Positions 25,658 through 35,436 of a stretch of 64,000 nt of DNA are shown here, in pieces. Numbering within the stretch: the first letter of the stretch is position 1; each line of letters begins with the position of its first letter. The DNA lies in NCBI GenBank assembly GCA_022827835.1, contig JAJEIO010000026.1, positions 62,001-126,000 of the forward strand. Direction: 5' to 3'. The translations under genes were made by a program, and so were the position numbers. The stretch comes from Candidatus Latescibacterota bacterium (lineage in GTDB: Bacteria; Latescibacterota; UBA2968; UBA8231). The notes under the pieces were generated by a model, which searched no databases, was not told where the DNA came from, and was given only the letters and a program-made list of their open reading frames with translations.

Positions 25658-26683
25658 CTAGTCGCAGGCCGCGAAAATTAGTTCGATTAGCTCCGGGTTG
25701 GCCCCTTCGCCACCGCGTACCCCGAGCGGATCCGGGTTTTGCACGATCACCAGCTCCTCGTCGTGGAACACGGCGGTGTAATGGCCGCCGGCACCCCACG
25801 AATGAAAGCCATCGCGCGGCAACTCGGGCCAGATCATGCCCTCGGAGTTGCTCCAGAACCCGTTTCCGTAGAGCCAGTCATTTTCGGCGCAGTGTGCCTT
25901 GATATGCGACGCGACCTGAGTCGAATCGCGCATCCACGCTTCCGGCACGAGCTGTACATCCCCCCAGCGGCCGTAGTTGCACCACAGCCACCCGGCGCGA
26001 GCCAAGTCGAGCGCGGTGGTCGAGATCCTCGTGCCATAGCCGAAAATATGCTGTCGCGCCGAGGGGTGCAGCTCCATCTCGCCCGATGAGAACGCCCATG
26101 CCGCGCCGAGCGGCTCTGCGAGTTTCTCCCGCATCAGCCGCATGCAGCCGTCGGATTTCTCTGGGTCTTGCGCGTCGTAATAGCCGTATAGGTGTGCCAC
26201 GGCGTGCGAAAGAATATTCATTCCCCAGCTCTGGTAGTGGAACACCGTCCCGGGCTCTTCGCCGGGCTTCATATATCCGGAGGTATTCGATATGAGCTGG
26301 CGGAAGGTAATCTGGCGGTCTTTCGGGAAGGCGTAGCGGCCGTCCTTCGGGCCTGTCCCTTCCGGCACATCCATATATTCGGGCCAGTAATCGTAGAGCG
26401 CCGCGTCAACCGAAGGCAATTTCCCTTCGGCGACGGCGATGCCCAATACATTCGACAGCATCGACTTCCACGTCGAGGCTATCGCCAGCTTCTCATCGCG
26501 CTCGACCCGATGGTTCCACTCGACGACGAGCTTGCCGCCCCGAACGATCGCGAAGCGGTACTTGCGGTCTTCTACGCGCTCGTCCAACCAGATTTTGGCT
26601 TTGTCCAAGCGGTCGGGATCGAGGCCGGCCTCATCAGGGGGGACCGTCTCCCAGTTATCCTTTGGAAATGTCATGGAGGCCAA
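25658..26683 (-). CDS. Serine beta-lactamase-like hydrolase (class C/esterase family)
   Basis: 341 aa. The catalytic S-x-x-K is IASTWKSMLSN, the second motif is YQSW (in place of YxN), and the third is HSWGAGG (in place of KTG). This set fits the beta-lactamase-related esterases and peptidases rather than true beta-lactamases. No signal peptide is seen. The first codon is a TTG with AGGAG seven bases upstream; an ATG three codons later is an alternative. Its neighbour downstream is the convergent GNAT gene. Confidence 0.83.
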   Translation of the reverse strand: MASMTFPKDNWETVPPDEAGLDPDRLDKAKIWLDERVEDRKYRFAIVRGGKLVVEWNHRVERDEKLAIASTWKSMLSNVLGIAVAEGKLPSVDAALYDYWPEYMDVPEGTGPKDGRYAFPKDRQITFRQLISNTSGYMKPGEEPGTVFHYQSWGMNILSHAVAHLYGYYDAQDPEKSDGCMRLMREKLAEPLGAAWAFSSGEMELHPSARQHIFGYGTRISTTALDLARAGWLWCNYGRWGDVQLVPEAWMRDSTQVASHIKAHCAENDWLYGNGFWSNSEGMIWPELPRDGFHSWGAGGHYTAVFHDEELVIVQNPDPLGVRGGEGANPELIELIFAACD

Positions 26684-26717
26684 TGGCTTGCTCCTCGTCG
26701 ATGGATGGAGTGTTAGC

Positions 26718-27851
26718 TCAGATTTTATTCTTCTCGATATAATCCCAGTTGATGTTCATCCCCAAGCCGGGCCGTTGGGGCACGTGGATAAAGCCCTGAT
26801 CGTCCATCAGCTCGCCGTGCTCGTGTAGCCAAGGGGCGGGCTGGTCGAAGTCGATGAAGGGGTGCAATAGGCCGCGTTCGTAGAATTCGCCGTTGTGCAT
26901 GGCGCCCAGGGCGTGCAGGTTGCCGGGGCCGCCGCCGTGGATTTCGCAGCGCATGCCAAACGACTCGCACAGATGCACGGTTTTCATCAAAGGGGTGAGG
27001 CCGCCCACGTCGCCTACGCCGCAGCGGCTGATATCGCAGGCACCGGCTTTAATCCATTCGGCGCGCACGTACATTTTGCCCTCGCAGGTCTCAGGGCCGC
27101 AGATCGGCAGACTGGTCTGCTCGCACAGCCAGATGTAGGACGACATGCTGTGTTCGTCCATGGGTTCTTCCATCCAGTAGTAGTCGAGCTTTTCCAGTTC
27201 CTTGGCTAGGAATAGGGCGGCCTCGCGGTCGTAGTAGTGGTAGGGGTCGAGCATACAGGGCACATCGGGACCGACGGCCTCGCGTACGGCGGCGCAGGCT
27301 TCAATGTCGCGTTTGGGGTCGGGCGCGCCGGCGTAGGGCGGTTGCCAAGTGTGCAGTTTGAAGGCGGGGTATCCGCGCTCCATGCACCACTGGGCGTAAT
27401 TGGCGTAGTCCTCGGGGGTGGCCAAGCCGCCTTTGAGGTCGTCGCCGCACATGGTGGAGGCATAGGCTGGCACTTTGTTGCGCAAGCCGCCCAACAGTTT
27501 GTACACGGGTTGATCAAGGGCGCGTCCGGCCAGGTCCCACAAGGCTAGATCAACGGACATGAGCACTTGGTCGGATAGCGTGCCCAGATTGAGGCGCTGG
27601 CGGTGGTTGAGGTCGCGCCAGATTTTTTCGCGGTAAAAGGGGTCTTCGCCGACTATGGCAGGTTTGACGATGCTGTCTATGGCTTGGGCATTAGCACCAA
27701 ACCAGTAGCCGGAGACGCCTTCGTCGGTATCTATCTGCAGCAGGGTTTGGATGGTTTCGCGCTCGGGGCCGGGATGACCGTGGCCGTCGGAGTCGCGCTC
27801 GGTATTGGTGATGGTTTTGAAGCGAATGGTCTCTACTTGGGTGATTTTCAT
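26718..27851 (-). CDS. Enolase-superfamily (mandelate racemase-like) dehydratase
   Basis: 377 aa from the ATG at 27851; the longer open frame adds 22 codons that lack family similarity. The barrel carries AFKLHTWQPP (K-x-H), CMLDPYHYYD, YYWMEEPMDE and CGPETCEG, giving the three acidic metal ligands D, E and E. This pattern fits acid-sugar dehydratases of the D-tartrate/gluconate type. It sits between a creatininase-like gene and a serine hydrolase gene on the same strand. The substrate is not predictable. Confidence 0.87.
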   Translation of the reverse strand: MKITQVETIRFKTITNTERDSDGHGHPGPERETIQTLLQIDTDEGVSGYWFGANAQAIDSIVKPAIVGEDPFYREKIWRDLNHRQRLNLGTLSDQVLMSVDLALWDLAGRALDQPVYKLLGGLRNKVPAYASTMCGDDLKGGLATPEDYANYAQWCMERGYPAFKLHTWQPPYAGAPDPKRDIEACAAVREAVGPDVPCMLDPYHYYDREAALFLAKELEKLDYYWMEEPMDEHSMSSYIWLCEQTSLPICGPETCEGKMYVRAEWIKAGACDISRCGVGDVGGLTPLMKTVHLCESFGMRCEIHGGGPGNLHALGAMHNGEFYERGLLHPFIDFDQPAPWLHEHGELMDDQGFIHVPQRPGLGMNINWDYIEKNKI

Positions 27852-27897
27852 AGGTCGTCCTTTTGAAGGTGGCGACCGCAGTCGCCGGTTACAGTAG

Positions 27898-28614
27898 TCA
27901 AATCCCGCTCTCTGCAATCAGTTGCCCGACGATCTCCACGGACCGCTCCATGCACTCCTGCCCGTGTGCGGCGCTGGCGTCGCGCGGATCCTCGCCGCCG
28001 ACTCCTTGCGGCCATACGCTCCGGTCTGCAGACAACTGTCCGAGATCCACTAAATCCTCCTGATAGTGCATTACCAGCGACGTTTCGTTGCGCGCAGCGT
28101 GGTCCATCTGGCTTTTCCACTCCCGCGCCACTTCGTCCGTAACTCCCGCCAGCTTGAGGCCGAAGCGCTGCTCCCGCTCGGCCATGGCCTCGCGCCAAGC
28201 CCTGCGGCTCGGCCCGTGTCCGTCGGCGAATACGAACTTGAAGCCCGCGCGCTTGATCTGCGCTAAAATCGCATCGATTAGGGTTCCAAAAAATCCGTCT
28301 GACACCCAGTAGCAACTGCCGTCTAGCTGCCGGTGCGGCTCGGTGCTGTCGGCGCAGTCCATGCCGTGGAGCACTTTGCCGCTGCCGCGATCCCACGCCC
28401 GATCCGGCCCGAGATGAATCGGCGGCATGACGATCCCGCCAAAGCGCTTGGCGCACTCGATCATCAGCCCTTCGCTCTGGATCGCGTCGCTGCCCAAGGG
28501 CAAATGCTCGCCGTGCCATTCGAGCGTGCCCAGCGGCAGATACGCAACCGGCTTAGCTGCCAGCCGCTGGCGAAATTCCCACGGCATCAAATCGGAATAT
28601 CTGACCTTTTCCAT
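27898..28614 (-). CDS. Creatininase-family amidohydrolase
   Basis: 238 aa from the ATG at 28614, which has GGAG nine bases upstream; the frame continues six codons to a TTG. The metal site is clear: PLGTLEWHGEHLPLGSD supplies Glu, His and Asp, FADGHGPSRR a further His, and RNETSLVM the Glu. The family includes creatinine amidohydrolases and the lactam-opening enzymes of cofactor pathways. Probably a small amide or lactam hydrolase in the same catabolic run as the enolase-superfamily gene downstream. Confidence 0.85.
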   Translation of the reverse strand: MEKVRYSDLMPWEFRQRLAAKPVAYLPLGTLEWHGEHLPLGSDAIQSEGLMIECAKRFGGIVMPPIHLGPDRAWDRGSGKVLHGMDCADSTEPHRQLDGSCYWVSDGFFGTLIDAILAQIKRAGFKFVFADGHGPSRRAWREAMAEREQRFGLKLAGVTDEVAREWKSQMDHAARNETSLVMHYQEDLVDLGQLSADRSVWPQGVGGEDPRDASAAHGQECMERSVEIVGQLIAESGI

Positions 28615-28938
28615 TGAAAATTTCTCCGTCAAAGTTTTGCAATTAAGATATGTTGGACCACCTCTTCACTGTCCGCTAACAATACTAGGGACCCCTTTAT
28701 CTTTTACAACGGTAATGTCCGAGCCGCAAGATTAACAATAGCCGGATTATCGGATTTCCTACAACCTAAGGCTCCTCATTACCCGCAAGCCGGGACCTTG
28801 TTTTTGAATCGCCTCTAGGGCTATCTTGTGTACTAAGGAGAAGGTCGTCCTCTTTGAGTGCAGCCGAAATACGAGGTGAATGTTGGACGGCTTGGGTATT
28901 TCTTCCTCAACGCTTTGAAATCCGGTTCATAGCCAGAC
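28615..28938. other. Intergenic region without a recognisable gene
   Basis: A 324-bp stretch between divergent genes (creatininase on minus, AAA ATPase on plus). I see no ORF, RNA gene, clear hairpin or strong promoter. It is the left flank of the AAA/DUF4276 module and presumably holds its promoter. Confidence 0.6.
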
Positions 28939-30132
28939 ATGTCAGATAGTCGTCTAATAACCCGCGTAGCCATCCGCAATTACAAAAGTATTGGCGCGTG
29001 CAATGTGAGCCTCGGCCCTCTGTCGATCCTCGTCGGACCCAACGGCAGCGGCAAGAGCAATTTCGTCGATGCGCTCCGATTTATCGCCGACGCGCTCCGC
29101 TATTCGCTGGACCACGCCCTCCGCGACCGTGGAGGTATCCACGAGGTGCGCCGGCGATCGAGTGGGCATCCCACGCATTTTACTATTCGCATTGAGTTTC
29201 AATTATCCAAAGGCCGATTTGGTCACTATGCCTTCAGAATTGGTGCGAAAAGGGGAGCCTATCTAGTCGCCGAAGAGGAATGTGCAATTCATCCGGGGAT
29301 AGATGGTGCGGGTAAAGCCTACTACCGAATAAAGGAAGGCGCACTTGAGCGCATCAGTATTGAACCCGTCCCTGCCATTCCCAAGGATCGCCTCTTTCTA
29401 GTCAACGTCTCCGGCATAGAGGCGTTTCGCCCTCTGTACGATGCCCTCATTTCGATGGGTTTCTATAACCTGAATCCCGAACGCATCCGAGAGCCGCAGC
29501 CGCCCGACCCAGGCGAACTACTCAACCGCGATGGATCGAACATGGCCAGCGTTCTTGCTGCTTTGAAGGACCGCGCCCCAACAGTGAAGCGCCGCGTGGA
29601 GGAATACCTTGCAACGGTCGTACCGGGCGTCCATGCAGTGGATCCCAAGGCCGTCGGCCCGCGCGAGATGCTCGAATTTAAGCAGGACGTCAGGGGCTCT
29701 TCTCATCCTTGGCGCTTCCTTGCCACCAATATGTCAGACGGCACCCTGCGTGCTCTCGGCGTACTCGTGGCCTTGTTCCAGGGGCCAGCGGGGTTGGTGG
29801 CCATTGAAGAACCCGAGGTCGCCCTGCATCCGGCCGCGGCCGGCGTTTTGACGGATAGTCTGCGCGATGCGAGCGATCACCGACAGGTGCTCATTACCAG
29901 CCACAGTCCCGATCTGCTCGATGAGGCATCACTACCCGACAGCGCCATACAAGCCGTCGTTTCCGAGGACGGTGATACAAAAATTGGTCCCTTAGACGAA
30001 GCAGGGAGATCAGCGCTGCGAGATCACCTATACACTGCCGGCGAGCTACTTCGCATGGACCAGCTTAGGCCGGATCCCCAAGCGACAGAACTTGGCGTTA
30101 AACAATTGAATTTGTTCGGGTTGGATCTGTGA
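28939..30132 (+). CDS. AAA ATPase, OLD/RecF-like, of a two-gene module
   Basis: 397 aa. ABC-type ATPase head of the AAA_15/AAA_21 kind: N-terminal VAIRNYKSIGACNVSLGPLS, Walker A GPNGSGKSNFVDAL (about residue 35), an ABC-like signature region ATNMSDGTLRALGVLVAL, Walker B GLVAIEEPEVALHP, and a His switch TSHSPDLLDE. No nuclease domain is fused. A DUF4276 gene follows with a 4-bp overlap, the typical partner. Such ATPases act as sensors in PARIS- and AbiL-like anti-phage modules; a role here is inferred from architecture. Confidence 0.85.
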   Translation: MSDSRLITRVAIRNYKSIGACNVSLGPLSILVGPNGSGKSNFVDALRFIADALRYSLDHALRDRGGIHEVRRRSSGHPTHFTIRIEFQLSKGRFGHYAFRIGAKRGAYLVAEEECAIHPGIDGAGKAYYRIKEGALERISIEPVPAIPKDRLFLVNVSGIEAFRPLYDALISMGFYNLNPERIREPQPPDPGELLNRDGSNMASVLAALKDRAPTVKRRVEEYLATVVPGVHAVDPKAVGPREMLEFKQDVRGSSHPWRFLATNMSDGTLRALGVLVALFQGPAGLVAIEEPEVALHPAAAGVLTDSLRDASDHRQVLITSHSPDLLDEASLPDSAIQAVVSEDGDTKIGPLDEAGRSALRDHLYTAGELLRMDQLRPDPQATELGVKQLNLFGLDL

Positions 30133-30710
30133 AATTGATCGCCATCGTAGAAGGCCACGGCGATGTCGAAGCAGTACGGGTTCTATTGCGCCGAGTCTTG
30201 CAAGAGAAATTGCAGCGCTACGACGTTGCGGTAGAACGTTCCATTCGCGTACCAAAGGGCAAGCTGCTCAAGCCGGGCGAGTTGGAAAGAGCCGTCAGTT
30301 TAGCGGCAAGCCGCATCTCCGCGCCAGACGGGATTGTCGTGCTGATCGATGCTGACGACGACTGTCCTGCGGAGTTAGCACCTGCGATGGCGATCCGTGC
30401 AGCCGAAAGCCGTCCTGATAGGAGCATCTCGGTCGTCATTGCAAAAAGCGAGTTTGAGTCGTGGTTTGTTGCAGCCGCCGATTCGCTGGCAGGCTTTAGG
30501 GGGCTTGCTGATAGCCTCGTAGCACCTGGCAATACTGAACGCATTCGAGATGCGAAAGGTTGGTTGTCGAACAATATGCCTACGGGTTTGACGTATCGCG
30601 AGACCATTGACCAAGCGGCATTTGCGAGCAGAATGGATTTAGACCAAGCACAGCAGTGTCCCTCATTCGACAAGTTTGTGCGCGAAATCCTTACACTCGC
30701 AAGTCTTTGA
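30129..30710 (+). CDS. DUF4276 family protein, Toprim-like partner of the AAA ATPase
   Basis: 193 aa, GTG start overlapping the stop of the ATPase gene. It begins KLIAIVEGHGDVEAVRVLLRR, the acidic Toprim-like start of DUF4276, and has VVLIDADDDCPAEL (the DxD strand) and AKSEFESWFVAA. The fold is related to the nuclease half of OLD proteins and to AriB of PARIS, so nuclease activity is possible. Its stop lies nine bases from the stop of the convergent enolase-superfamily gene, so the module is packed tightly between catabolic genes. Confidence 0.8.
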   Translation: MKLIAIVEGHGDVEAVRVLLRRVLQEKLQRYDVAVERSIRVPKGKLLKPGELERAVSLAASRISAPDGIVVLIDADDDCPAELAPAMAIRAAESRPDRSISVVIAKSEFESWFVAAADSLAGFRGLADSLVAPGNTERIRDAKGWLSNNMPTGLTYRETIDQAAFASRMDLDQAQQCPSFDKFVREILTLASL

Positions 30711-30719
30711 AAGAGGCAA

Positions 30720-31973
30720 TCAATGCTGCGAAATCCGATAGCCCGGCCGTTCTGGCTTGAACAAGTCGGGATTTAGCCGAACTCCTAAACCGCTTCCCTG
30801 GGGCAGATTCACATACCCGTCGCTAATTTCCACCTCGACGTCGATCAGCTCTCGATACACCGTCTGGATCTGCGCCCGCACGGTTTCCTGATAGCAGCAA
30901 TTGGCTACTGCCGCTCCCACGTGCAAGCCGGCGAAGAGCGTCAGCGGGCCGGTGCAGTCGTGCATGCTGACTGGCACATTGTAGGTCTGCGCCAGATGGG
31001 CGATTCGCGCGGTTTCGGAAATCCCGCCGACCCAAGTCGGGTCGATCATCACGTAGTCGGCGGCTTGGTGCATCAGCACGGAGTTGTAATCGGCGCGGCT
31101 CAACAGCATCTCGCTCACGGAAATCGGCATCCGGCTCTGGCGGCGGAAGTCGGCGACCGTGTCGAGGTTGTCCATCTTGATCACATCCTCCAGCCACAGC
31201 GGCTGCACTTCGCGCAGGGCCTCGGCGATGCGCAGGGCTGCTGGGAGTTGGAAATGTGCGTGGCCATCGACGAAGATGTCGAGGTCCATGCCCACCTTAT
31301 CGCGGATCTCGCGCAAGGGCTGCACGCCTTCTTCGATTGCGCGGTGCGGAATGCGCGCCGGGCCGTACTGGATGGCTGCTTGGTCAAAGGGCCAGACTTT
31401 TAGGCCGCTGAAGCCTAGTTCGACTAGTTCCTCGGCCAGCGCCACTGGTTCGTGGAACAGCTTCCATGAATCGCCGAGCGGTCCCGGCTCGCCGATGGCA
31501 CCAAAGCCCGGCCAGCCTTTGCGCCCGGTGGTGCTCGGCCCGTATTGCGGATTGCCGCAGCTATTGTAAACGAGAATTTTGTCGCGCACTGGCCCGCCGA
31601 GCAGGCGATAGACCGGCTGGTTGCAGACTTGACCGAGAATGTCCCACAGCGCCACATCCAGCGCCGACAGGGCGCGGATTTCCGTGCCGCGAACGCCGAA
31701 ATTCGCGGCGCGCTCGTAGAGAAAGCGCCAGTGCGATTCGATGGCCAGCGCGTCTTCGCCGAGCAGCCGGCGCGCCATCCAGTCGTGCAGCATGGCCTGT
31801 ACGGCCTCGGCGCAATAGTACGTTTCGCCGTGGCCGATGAGTCCGGCGTCGGTGTGGATGCGCACCAGTAGCAAGTCGGGGAACAGGTCGAGCGGCTGCA
31901 CGGATTCGATCGCCGTTACGGTGACTTTGCCCTCGTCAATGGGGGACGGGGGCAGGTGGGGTTTTGCCGTCAT
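30720..31973 (-). CDS. Enolase-superfamily (mandelate racemase-like) dehydratase
   Basis: 417 aa. Motifs in the barrel: LKVWPF (K-x-W), DIFVDGHAHF, LWLEDVIKMD, and ISVSEMLLSR, so all three acidic ligands (D, E, E) are present, with an MHDCTGP His-Asp-type base at the end of the barrel. This set resembles galactonate- or mannonate-dehydratase-like subgroups; no substrate is claimed. It starts exactly one base after the stop of the D-2-hydroxyacid dehydrogenase gene, so the two are co-translated. Confidence 0.87.
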   Translation of the reverse strand: MTAKPHLPPSPIDEGKVTVTAIESVQPLDLFPDLLLVRIHTDAGLIGHGETYYCAEAVQAMLHDWMARRLLGEDALAIESHWRFLYERAANFGVRGTEIRALSALDVALWDILGQVCNQPVYRLLGGPVRDKILVYNSCGNPQYGPSTTGRKGWPGFGAIGEPGPLGDSWKLFHEPVALAEELVELGFSGLKVWPFDQAAIQYGPARIPHRAIEEGVQPLREIRDKVGMDLDIFVDGHAHFQLPAALRIAEALREVQPLWLEDVIKMDNLDTVADFRRQSRMPISVSEMLLSRADYNSVLMHQAADYVMIDPTWVGGISETARIAHLAQTYNVPVSMHDCTGPLTLFAGLHVGAAVANCCYQETVRAQIQTVYRELIDVEVEISDGYVNLPQGSGLGVRLNPDLFKPERPGYRISQH

Positions 31974-32930
31974 CTAATATCCCTTCTCTAAATCGCATAC
32001 GTTCAATAGCGCTTCGCCGGCCAGATAGCGGTGCATATTTTCCACGAAGATCGCCTTGCGGCGCTCGATTAATTGCACGGACTCGGCCGAGGTGTGTGGC
32101 GAGATTAGCATGTTGGGCGCGTCCCACAGCGAACTGTCGGGCGGCAGCGGCTCGACTTCCGTCGCGTCGAGTGCGGCTCCGCCGATTCGGCCCGCGTGCA
32201 GGCCCTCGGCGAGTGCTTCCTCATCGACGATTCCTCCGCGCGAGACGACTACGACAAATGCTCCTTCTTTGAGCAGGGCGAGCCGTTGGCGGTTGATCAT
32301 TCCGGTCGTCTCTTTGGTGCGCGGGGCCGTTATCACGAGCCAATCTACCATCGCCAGCATCTCGTCCAGCCGCTCGACCGGCCACACCGCACACACTCCC
32401 GGAGGCGGGTCCATAGGTAAGATATCCACCGCGTACACTTCGATTCCGAATGCTGCGGCCCGAGTGGCCACGGCCCGGCCAATATCTCCCATGGCCAGTA
32501 CCCCCATCTTGGTCCCGGCCAATTCGATGATGCGCCGCACGTAGCGCTTGGTATTCCACTGGCGGTTGTGCTGATCTTCGAGCAGTTCGGGGATACGGTG
32601 GGCGTACGAAAGGATGGCGGCGAAGACGTGGTCGGCCATGGGTACGACGTGCGTCTCCCGCGCATTGGTCATAGCCACGTCTCCCGTGCGTAATTCCGGT
32701 AGGTCGCGCACAATCGGGTCGAAGCCGATGCCGACGAAGTGGAACCACTTGAGTTTTTTTGCTGCCAAAAACACAGGCCGCCTCATCAACCCGAACACAA
32801 CCTCTGCATCGGCCACCTCTTGCTCCTGCTCTGCTTCGTCATACGCTGGGTAAAAGTCCAACTCGGGGAAAGCCGTCCGCAATTCTTCGACGAAGGATTC
32901 TCCCATATCATATGTCAGTACGACCTTCAC
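31974..32930 (-). CDS. D-2-hydroxyacid dehydrogenase, NAD-dependent
   Basis: 318 aa, GTG start with AAAGGA eight bases upstream. NAD site LAMGDIGRAVATRAAAFG; catalytic residues Arg in VVVSRGGIVDEEAL, Glu in ALDATEVEPLP, and His in SPHTSAES. It reduces 2-oxo acids or oxidises hydroxy acids. It is directly followed by the enolase-superfamily dehydratase: a dehydratase making a 2-oxo acid and a dehydrogenase acting on it would be a sensible pair (inference). Confidence 0.9.
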   Translation of the reverse strand: MKVVLTYDMGESFVEELRTAFPELDFYPAYDEAEQEQEVADAEVVFGLMRRPVFLAAKKLKWFHFVGIGFDPIVRDLPELRTGDVAMTNARETHVVPMADHVFAAILSYAHRIPELLEDQHNRQWNTKRYVRRIIELAGTKMGVLAMGDIGRAVATRAAAFGIEVYAVDILPMDPPPGVCAVWPVERLDEMLAMVDWLVITAPRTKETTGMINRQRLALLKEGAFVVVVSRGGIVDEEALAEGLHAGRIGGAALDATEVEPLPPDSSLWDAPNMLISPHTSAESVQLIERRKAIFVENMHRYLAGEALLNVCDLEKGY

Positions 32931-33164
32931 GCTGATTGTCCTTTCTCAAGGCGTTGCACGTTCGGATTTCGCTAATGCTGGTTAGATTACGGATGTTACG
33001 TATTGTCCGGGGAGACGCTTCGACTCCGCTCAGCATCTCATACATTAAGGAGCCTGCCTGACATCCGTTAAATTAGCTAAAAAAGGGATTGTGGAGAAAA
33101 GGCGGGGCGGACAGTGTGGAGATTCTTGGCCTTTAACTACGTGAGGAACACAGGAGTTTAGAAG

Positions 33165-35312
33165 ATGAATCAACAATGGCGGGAACGGCTGGGGACGGTG
33201 ACGCTGGAGCCTTGTGCGCCGGTGGTGGCCGGCAGCTACCAGCAATGGACTTTGACCTTGACCGTAGGTAGCTACGGCATTGACGAGGGCGGCACCATTA
33301 AGATTGCCCAGCGCCTCGCCTGCGATATGCAGCCGGCCCAGTTCAGCGATCCGGCCGCGCCAGCTTATTGCACGGTGCAGGCCAATGGGGCGGCCAAGCT
33401 GGCACCGCGCTTTGCCCCCAAGGGACACGAGCGGCCGTGGATGATCTGGTGCGTGGTGATTGATGTGTACGACGGTTTCCTCGCGCCTGGCGATACGGTG
33501 ACCGTAGTCTTGGGTGAGCGCAGCGGCGGTTCGCCGGGGATTCGGGTGCAGACCTTTGTCGAGTCGGCCCACGAATTCCGCATTTTCGTCGATCCGACCA
33601 ATGCTGCGGTGGCTCGGGCCGTGGCGGATTCGCCCAAGTTTCCCGTTATCGCTGGCGAGGCCGTGGAATTGGTGTGCATAGCGCCGAGTCAGGCGGTGGT
33701 GGGGGAAGCGGTCGAGGTTTTTGTCAAAGGGCAGGATATGTGGGGCAATCCGACGGCGGTGGCAGGGCCGGTCGAATTGGATTGGGAAGGGGAAGGGGAG
33801 GTCGTGGTCGAGGGGGGCAGGGTGTCCTTTGGCGCTCCGGGTAGTGGACGGCTGATTGCGGCGGCGGGTGGGTCGCGCTGTTACAGCAATCCTGTTGCCG
33901 TAGCTGAGACAGCGCCTCAGTGGCATCGCTATTGGGGGGATTTGCACGCTCAGTCCGACGCTACCGTCGGCATAGGCACGGAGGAGGAGTACTTCACTTT
34001 TGCGCGCGACTGGGCGAGGGTGGATTTCGCCTCGCATCAGGGCAATGATTTCCAGGTTGACGCCGAGGACTGGCAGCGGCTCAATGAGACGGTGCGGGCT
34101 TTTCACCGGGACGGCGAGTTCGTCGTTTTTCCCGGCTACGAGTGGTCGGCCAATTCTCCGGCTGGTGGGGATCGCAATGTCTTTTACTTTGCCGAGGGGT
34201 TGCCGATTGTGCGCAACAGCCACTGGCAGATCCCGCACGTGCCTGAGAACGAGGTATCGCCAGCGCATCCGGCCGATGTGTTCTTCGCTCGGCTCGCTCG
34301 CTTGGTGCCGCGCGACCAAGTGATTATCGGCTCGCACGTGGGCGGGCGCTGGGCCGACGTCAAGGCGTATTTCGACCCCGAGGCGCACAATCTGGTGGAG
34401 GTCGTCTCAAGCTGGGGCGTGTTCGAGTGGATGCTGTTCGACGCGCTGGACTGCGGCCATGTGGTCGGGGTCATGTGCAACAGCGACGGCCACAAGGGGC
34501 GGCCCGGGGCTGAAGGGTCTGGGGCTGGCGAGTTTGGGATTGCTGGTGGTTTGACTTGCGTGTTGGCTGGCGAGTTGTCGCGCGCGGGTGTGTGGGAGTC
34601 TCTGTGTAGTCGGCGCTGTTACGGCACTACTGGTGCGCGCATACTGCTAGATGTACAGATAGCGGGTGCGCTCATGGGGGCGGTGGTGCAAGATGTGGAC
34701 TCGGTGGATATTCGCGCTCGGGTTGTGGGGGCGGCACCGTTGGAGGCGCTGCAAGTGTATCGCGGCCGGGAATTGATCGCCGAGGTGCAATCGCCTGAAT
34801 TCCGGGATTTGGGGGATTCCAACAGGGTGCGGCTGATGTGGTCTGGCTCGCGGATGCGCGGGCGCGGGCGGCGGGTGGATTGGTCGGGGATTATCCGCAC
34901 TACTCAGGCGGCTATCTTGGAGGCGACTACGGTCAGCTTTGACTCCGCGGCCGATGGGATTACCGCGACTGAGCCGCAGGCCGTGGCTTTTCAGTCGCAG
35001 ACCACGGGGGATTGCGATGGGATTGAGCTGGTGCTGGACGATGGACGGGTCGGTAACTTGGTGTTCGAGTCGGCGGCGGGGACGACGGAGATTGATCTGG
35101 CGGAGCTGAGCCACGAGCCGCTGCACTTCGACTACGGTGGCTTGGACATGCAGTTGGTGGTGCAGCGCTATCCCGAGCGGGTGGAAGCGCTGGAATTGAC
35201 GTTGGAGACTGTGGACCAGCCGCCGGGAGAGGGGCAGGCCGCTTATTTCGTCAAGGCTATTCAGTGCGACGGGCAGATGGCTTGGTCGAGTCCGGTGTAT
35301 GTTTCAGGCTGA
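33165..35312 (+). CDS. DUF3604 family protein (PHP-like metal-dependent domain)
   Basis: 715 aa. The hallmark HRYWGDLHAQSD (about residue 262) begins the PHP-like metal centre, continued by DFASHQGNDF, FPGYEWSAN, VIIGSHVGGRW and MCNSDGHKGRPG. The first 250 residues are beta-rich and may be carbohydrate-binding-like; the last 200 are also beta-rich. No signal peptide is visible. The reaction of DUF3604 proteins is unknown; a phosphoesterase or lyase is likely from the fold. AGGAG lies ten bases before the ATG. Confidence 0.8.
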   Translation: MNQQWRERLGTVTLEPCAPVVAGSYQQWTLTLTVGSYGIDEGGTIKIAQRLACDMQPAQFSDPAAPAYCTVQANGAAKLAPRFAPKGHERPWMIWCVVIDVYDGFLAPGDTVTVVLGERSGGSPGIRVQTFVESAHEFRIFVDPTNAAVARAVADSPKFPVIAGEAVELVCIAPSQAVVGEAVEVFVKGQDMWGNPTAVAGPVELDWEGEGEVVVEGGRVSFGAPGSGRLIAAAGGSRCYSNPVAVAETAPQWHRYWGDLHAQSDATVGIGTEEEYFTFARDWARVDFASHQGNDFQVDAEDWQRLNETVRAFHRDGEFVVFPGYEWSANSPAGGDRNVFYFAEGLPIVRNSHWQIPHVPENEVSPAHPADVFFARLARLVPRDQVIIGSHVGGRWADVKAYFDPEAHNLVEVVSSWGVFEWMLFDALDCGHVVGVMCNSDGHKGRPGAEGSGAGEFGIAGGLTCVLAGELSRAGVWESLCSRRCYGTTGARILLDVQIAGALMGAVVQDVDSVDIRARVVGAAPLEALQVYRGRELIAEVQSPEFRDLGDSNRVRLMWSGSRMRGRGRRVDWSGIIRTTQAAILEATTVSFDSAADGITATEPQAVAFQSQTTGDCDGIELVLDDGRVGNLVFESAAGTTEIDLAELSHEPLHFDYGGLDMQLVVQRYPERVEALELTLETVDQPPGEGQAAYFVKAIQCDGQMAWSSPVYVSG

Positions 35313-35436
35313 AAGGGGGTCCTATTTTTTAAAGCCGCATAGTGCGCGATACACTTGCAATTAATGAGCAATACCACATCTTCATCTTAACTGTGATAAG
35401 CTGCACACATACCGACCAACTTACGGGGGCAGTGTT

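Noticed and set aside
33045..34388. 447-codon open frame on the minus strand
   Set aside because: It lies opposite the DUF3604 gene, whose motifs are convincing. The minus translation is Arg/Pro/His-rich with no domain, as expected from antisense of a GC-rich gene.
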